This document shows, piece by piece, positions 62,101 through 64,000 of a stretch of DNA of 64,000 nucleotides. A program made the translations under genes and the position numbers. The notes below the pieces were generated by a model. It was not told where the DNA came from. It made no database searches and saw only the letters and a program-made list of their open reading frames with translations. Numbering within the stretch: the first letter of the stretch is position 1; every line of letters begins with the position of its first letter. Source of the stretch: Peromyscus leucopus (lineage: Eukaryota > Chordata > Mammalia > Rodentia > Cricetidae); NCBI RefSeq assembly GCF_004664715.2, contig NC_051070.1, positions 44,712,456 through 44,776,455 of the forward strand, given 5' to 3'.

Positions 62101-64000
62101 TCTTCCAGCTAATGTTAGAAAGCCAACTCCACGAAAACCTGAATCTCCATATGGTCACCTGTGTGATGCTCCAGATTCCCCTCGTCCAGTGATGGCGTCA
62201 GAAGACAGTGGCTTGTTCAGCCCTATTCGAGCCTCTGCTTTTAGTCCCCCTGGAAGCTGTACTCCTGCTGAATGTTTTTGCCAAACAGATATTGGTAGAA
62301 ATAGGATTAATGAAAATCAGGATCCTATTTATTGCACTTATGAAGATTATGCAAATAATCTTTCATGTGAAGTACTAGGCTCAGTTCTTCATACTCAGTG
62401 TGCAAATGCAATGTCAGATATTAATAGTATTAAAAGGGGAGAAAATTATACTGTAGCTTTTAAACATGGAAATTCTGATCAAAAAAATAAATGTAAAAAT
62501 AAATCTTCAATGATTACAGACAGCGTTCAGAAGTTTGCAGCAGATCTTGTAGGAAAAAGCTTTGGCAGTGCGTTTAAAGACTTACAGAAAGGAGTTTCTT
62601 CGTGTACCAATGCATTGTGCCACTTAGCTGTCAAATTGACATCGTCTGTTTTTCAGATGGCATTTAATGAACTTAGAAGGCAATGTGCATTTTCACTGAA
62701 AGAACGAGCCATCGGTAGCCTGGCTAGTCTTTTGGTGAGTGAAGCCTTATCAAATGCCTTGAAAGATTTACAGTATGTGAAAAAGCAGATGTTTACAAAC
62801 ACAGTCGCTAGATTTGCTGCGGACCTTGCAGAAGAGCTTGTTTTTGAAGGCATCATGGAAGTGTGTCAGTTTTCATGTCCTCCAACACCTGCATCCCAGC
62901 ACTGTCCGTCCTTTGACTTTGAAGAAAAGGTCGTAAAGTCCTATGCCAAAGATTTGTCTGAATCTGTAATACAAGAAGCATTCATAGAGCTGTCACAGAG
63001 TGATGTGACCTTCACAACGGAGGCAGCAGCTAATATTTCTATGGGTAATGTCAAGTATGTGAGTGCAGAAAGTGTAGTGCCACCTACACAGACCTGCACA
63101 TTTTCCTCATCCTTTAGCAGCCAAGCAATTATGATGACAAAACCAGTGCAGGAGCATAAGAAGGAGTACACAGTGCAGCAGGCCTTGTTTTGTACTTCGG
63201 GAATTGTCACTTCCATACCAGTACCCTTGGCAGGCAGTGCCCTTCTCCCCTATCATATTTCATCGACTTTGTATCAGTCCAAGTCTCACCCGTCATCTGA
63301 GCATCGTAAAGCAAATGGTGGCTCTACCCCAGAGCACATCACCACAGAGAGCAGGGAAGAGGAAGTGGATTGTCTCAGCAATAGCCTTCTACCTTCAGTA
63401 CTCAGTCCATGTAACCAGTATGACTTCAAACCAACCAACGGTGAAACTGACATACAGAGTCCTTCAGAATTAACTAGTGGCCCTGTGATTATTAGCAACT
63501 TCTCTGCAGCAATGGTACATACAATAGTCAATGAAACCTTAGAGTCTATGACAACCTTCAAAGCTACAAAAACTGTTGATGCACAGGGAGATTATTTAAT
63601 TAAAACAAAGGGAAAAGCCTGTCCTCCTTCCCTTTGTGACCAAGCAGCACCACAGCAGAGCAAAGCTAGCAGTAAGGACATGTTTGCTGAGCAGTTATCA
63701 AAGTCTATTATTAAACATTCCTTGGATAAAAGCAAATCAATGCTTCCAAGTATAGATAACAAAACAGTTAGTAAGGAATGTGTGCCTGTTCTTGGGGAAG
63801 AATCAGAATTGATCTTGGAGGAATCTCCCAAATTCCTTGACTTTGCAGATCACTTACCTCACGGTTCACTCTTGGTCGGAAAGCATTGTGTTCCAGAATG
63901 TAAAGATTCTGTGGGTTTGGGATTTTCTTCAGAGACACTGCCACCTTGTCCAGTGATGACAAGTCAGAAATCTGACTTGAAAGAACTTGTGAAGGATAAA
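48778..64000 (+). CDS. AKAP11: AKAP11 coding region, 5' half (six exons, continues past window)
   Basis: This gene encodes a PKA-anchoring scaffold (AKAP220). The family is known to bind PKA regulatory subunits, PP1, GSK3-beta and IQGAP1, and AKAP11 acts as an autophagy receptor for RI-alpha. Coding segments are 48778-48837, 52113-52229, 57985-58032, 59268-59402, 60705-60972 and 61497-64000. Joined, they give 1044 residues with no stop; family length is about 1900. Recognition rests on near-identity to remembered AKAP11 blocks such as [48 protein letters not shown] and QKFAADLV. An acidic tract leads into an FFAT-like EFFDSFD at residues 357-363. Proline-directed Ser/Thr sites cluster around 62120-62270. 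Amphipathic helices near residues 550-560 and 647-668 are candidate PKA-RII-binding segments, but the exact sites are not proven here. Later PP1-binding and C-terminal parts lie outside the window. Confidence 0.95.
48838..52112 (+). other. AKAP11: AKAP11 intron 2
   Basis: Largely single-copy AT-rich sequence. An ID-like SINE on the minus strand (49228-49308, 'gtgctggggattgaaccc') and a degenerate B1-like segment (49345-49480) are present. No further exon is supported. Confidence 0.6.
49228..49308 (-). repeat. ID SINE
   Basis: It is the reverse complement of the ID body, 'tggtgctggggattgaaccc' followed by 'tctatcactgagctgta'. Confidence 0.75.
52113..52229 (+). CDS. AKAP11: AKAP11 coding exon 2 (residues 21-59)
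   Basis: Acceptor ttattccccag. It encodes [18 protein letters not shown] onward and is 117 nt long, phase 0 on both sides. The donor GAG|gtttga departs from consensus at +3 and +4, so it is the weakest splice site seen in the gene. Confidence 0.93.
52569..52745 (+). repeat. Young, near-intact B1 with long A tail
   Basis: It runs 'agctgggcagtggtggcgca' to 'gagaaaccctgtctcgaaaa' with an A tail of about 29. The 'ggaaaggcgcaaagctaca' variant suggests a cricetid lineage. A short target repeat (gaaatgca, extended by flanking A's) brackets it. Confidence 0.92.
53022..53119. repeat. (GT)n and (TA)n microsatellites
   Basis: GT repeats (53022-53064) and AT repeats (53073-53119) are separated by 'gagatctc'. 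Confidence 0.95.
53233..53325 (+). repeat. ID-like SINE
   Basis: A tRNA-like body ('agagtatagcttaggggtag') is followed by an A tail. Confidence 0.6.
53375..55649 (-). mobile_element. 5'-truncated L1 with ORF2 C-terminus, long direct repeats
   Basis: The minus strand carries the L1 ORF2 C-terminal region (54878-55642, including [26 protein letters not shown]). A frameshift follows, and the reading frame continues with the [11 protein letters not shown] block at about 54790-54850. The 3'UTR runs down to the T-rich tail complement at 53375-53390. Direct repeats of 37 bp with two mismatches flank it (53338-53374 and 55650-55686). A solo LTR (54322-54677) interrupts it near the ORF2 end. It is non-functional. 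Confidence 0.88.
54322..54677 (-). mobile_element. Solo ERV2-type LTR inside L1, exact 6-bp target duplication
   Basis: On the minus strand it begins TGCTGTGGGATGGTCTG and ends AGCTACA, 356 bp. AGTGAG flanks it exactly at 54316-54321 and 54678-54683. A short 'cgtggct' triplication lies inside (about 54474-54500). Confidence 0.88.
55691..55891 (-). repeat. B1 SINE with 54-bp internal tandem duplication
   Basis: It has a minus-strand B1 body with a T/G-rich tail. A 54-bp block (55746-55799) is repeated at 55800-55853 with one difference (aagctgg or aggctgg). An exact 13-bp duplication, tgaaatgagtttt, flanks it at 55678-55690 and 55892-55904. It inserted within the right direct repeat of the L1. 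Confidence 0.88.
55905..57280 (+). other. AKAP11 intron 3, single-copy part
   Basis: T-runs (56358-56390) and a GTT repeat (56478-56499) are present. No exon is supported. Confidence 0.5.
57285..57790. other. Unclassified GC-richer block next to a T-run
   Basis: The block stands out from the AT-rich intron. A T-run at about 57285-57296 would be a poly(A) tail if the block were a minus-strand retrocopy. Minus-strand ORFs of 122 and 60 residues have no recognisable domain. A 22-bp unit starting ggaaggcatggc occurs at 57705 and 57737. I cannot name a parent gene. Confidence 0.4.
57985..58032 (+). CDS. AKAP11: AKAP11 coding exon 3 (residues 60-75)
   Basis: Acceptor tttgattcag, donor CAG|gtgtgg. 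A 48-nt microexon-like segment encodes [16 protein letters not shown], phase 0 on both sides. Confidence 0.95.
58156..58300 (+). repeat. Old B1 SINE
   Basis: It reads 'agctaggtgtggtggtgcat' followed by 'gttccaggccagccagggct', diverged. Confidence 0.75.
58408..58527 (-). repeat. Old B1-like SINE
   Basis: It reads 'gagataaggtcttgtcatat' followed by 'catgctgggataacaactgt', the reverse complement of a very diverged B1/proto-B1. Confidence 0.6.
58801..58932 (+). other. Candidate in-frame cassette exon in AKAP11 intron 4
   Basis: Acceptor tgtttcatttag with a branch-like ctgat about 20 bases upstream, and a strong donor CTG|gtgagt, bound 132 nt. Entered in phase 0 after residue 75 it stays open for 44 codons and exits in phase 0. 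The peptide starts [11 protein letters not shown] and has a Cys cluster (CCCKK). It is absent from the AKAP11 protein as I know it, so it may be a rare isoform, a pseudo-exon or chance. Confidence 0.3.
59268..59402 (+). CDS. AKAP11: AKAP11 coding exon 4 (residues 76-120)
   Basis: Acceptor tttaaaattag, donor CAG|gtaact. It encodes [18 protein letters not shown] onward and is 135 nt long, phase 0 on both sides. The acceptor has a short, A-interrupted pyrimidine tract. Confidence 0.94.
59403..60704 (+). other. AKAP11 intron between coding exons 4 and 5
   Basis: AT-rich, apparently single-copy. No repeat or exon signal was supported. Confidence 0.5.
60705..60972 (+). CDS. AKAP11: AKAP11 coding exon 5 (residues 121-209 plus one base)
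   Basis: Acceptor catctctcccaag, donor GATG|gtgtgt, ending in phase 1. It encodes [18 protein letters not shown], then an acidic run of five aspartates built from GAT repeats, then the conserved [14 protein letters not shown] block. Reading past the donor meets a stop after 19 further codons. Confidence 0.93.
60973..61496 (+). other. AKAP11 intron between coding exons 5 and 6
   Basis: A short AT-rich intron of 524 bases. Retention would add 19 codons and stop at TAA 61029-61031. Confidence 0.85.
61497..64000 (+). CDS. AKAP11: AKAP11 large coding exon 6 (residues 210-1044, incomplete)
   Basis: Acceptor tgttttcccttag. The first two bases complete the split codon (G|AA, Glu), then 834 codons run open to the window end. 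It begins [19 protein letters not shown]. It holds the FFAT-like motif (61937-61957), proline-directed phosphosite clusters and helix-forming blocks such as [17 protein letters not shown] (about 62808-62860). In other mammals this single exon carries most of the protein. Confidence 0.95.

Noticed and set aside
61680..63962. Several minus-strand ORFs of 64-116 residues
   Set aside because: They are shadows of the large AKAP11 exon on the opposite strand.

Overview
This is a rodent nuclear genomic window. It carries B1, B2, B4 and ID SINEs, Lx-like L1 remnants, MT/MaLR LTRs and several ERV2-type LTRs. The B1 variants (for example 52569-52745) and the LTR set suggest a cricetid such as a deer mouse, vole or hamster. 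That placement rests on remembered repeat patterns, not on an alignment.

The only protein-coding gene I can prove is the 5' half of AKAP11 (A-kinase anchoring protein 11, AKAP220) on the + strand. A CpG-island, TATA-less promoter lies at about 35.6-36.5 kb. A non-coding first exon ends at 36270, followed by a 12.5-kb first intron. Six coding exons follow (48778-48837, 52113-52229, 57985-58032, 59268-59402, 60705-60972 and 61497 to beyond the window end). They encode residues 1-1044 without a stop; the human protein is about 1900 residues long. The large last exon shown is cut by the window edge.

Upstream of the promoter, 1 to about 8.4 kb is almost repeat-free, AT-rich and rich in poly(A) signals. 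In human, DGKH is the next gene upstream of AKAP11 in the same orientation, so this stretch is probably the DGKH 3' untranslated region or flank. No DGKH coding exon is visible. From about 8.9 to 33.3 kb the sequence is an intergenic repeat field. It is densest at 15-26 kb, where L1 3'UTR/ORF2 fragments on the - strand are repeatedly split by LTRs, several with recognisable 6-bp target-site duplications. One LTR unit (18238-19339, flanked by GGTATG) contains a broken fragment resembling the GS/kinase N-lobe of a TGF-beta/activin type I receptor. From 33.3 to 35.5 kb the sequence is single-copy and leads into the promoter.

The AKAP11 introns contain a solo LTR inside L1 3'UTR (42718-43206), MaLR remnants, an L1 with unusually long direct repeats that itself carries a solo LTR (53338-55686), and a B1 with a 54-bp internal duplication. 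The most testable novel points are a possible in-frame 132-nt cassette exon (58801-58932), the captured kinase fragment, and a twin TCTCGCGAGA core-promoter element beside a four-codon upstream ORF.
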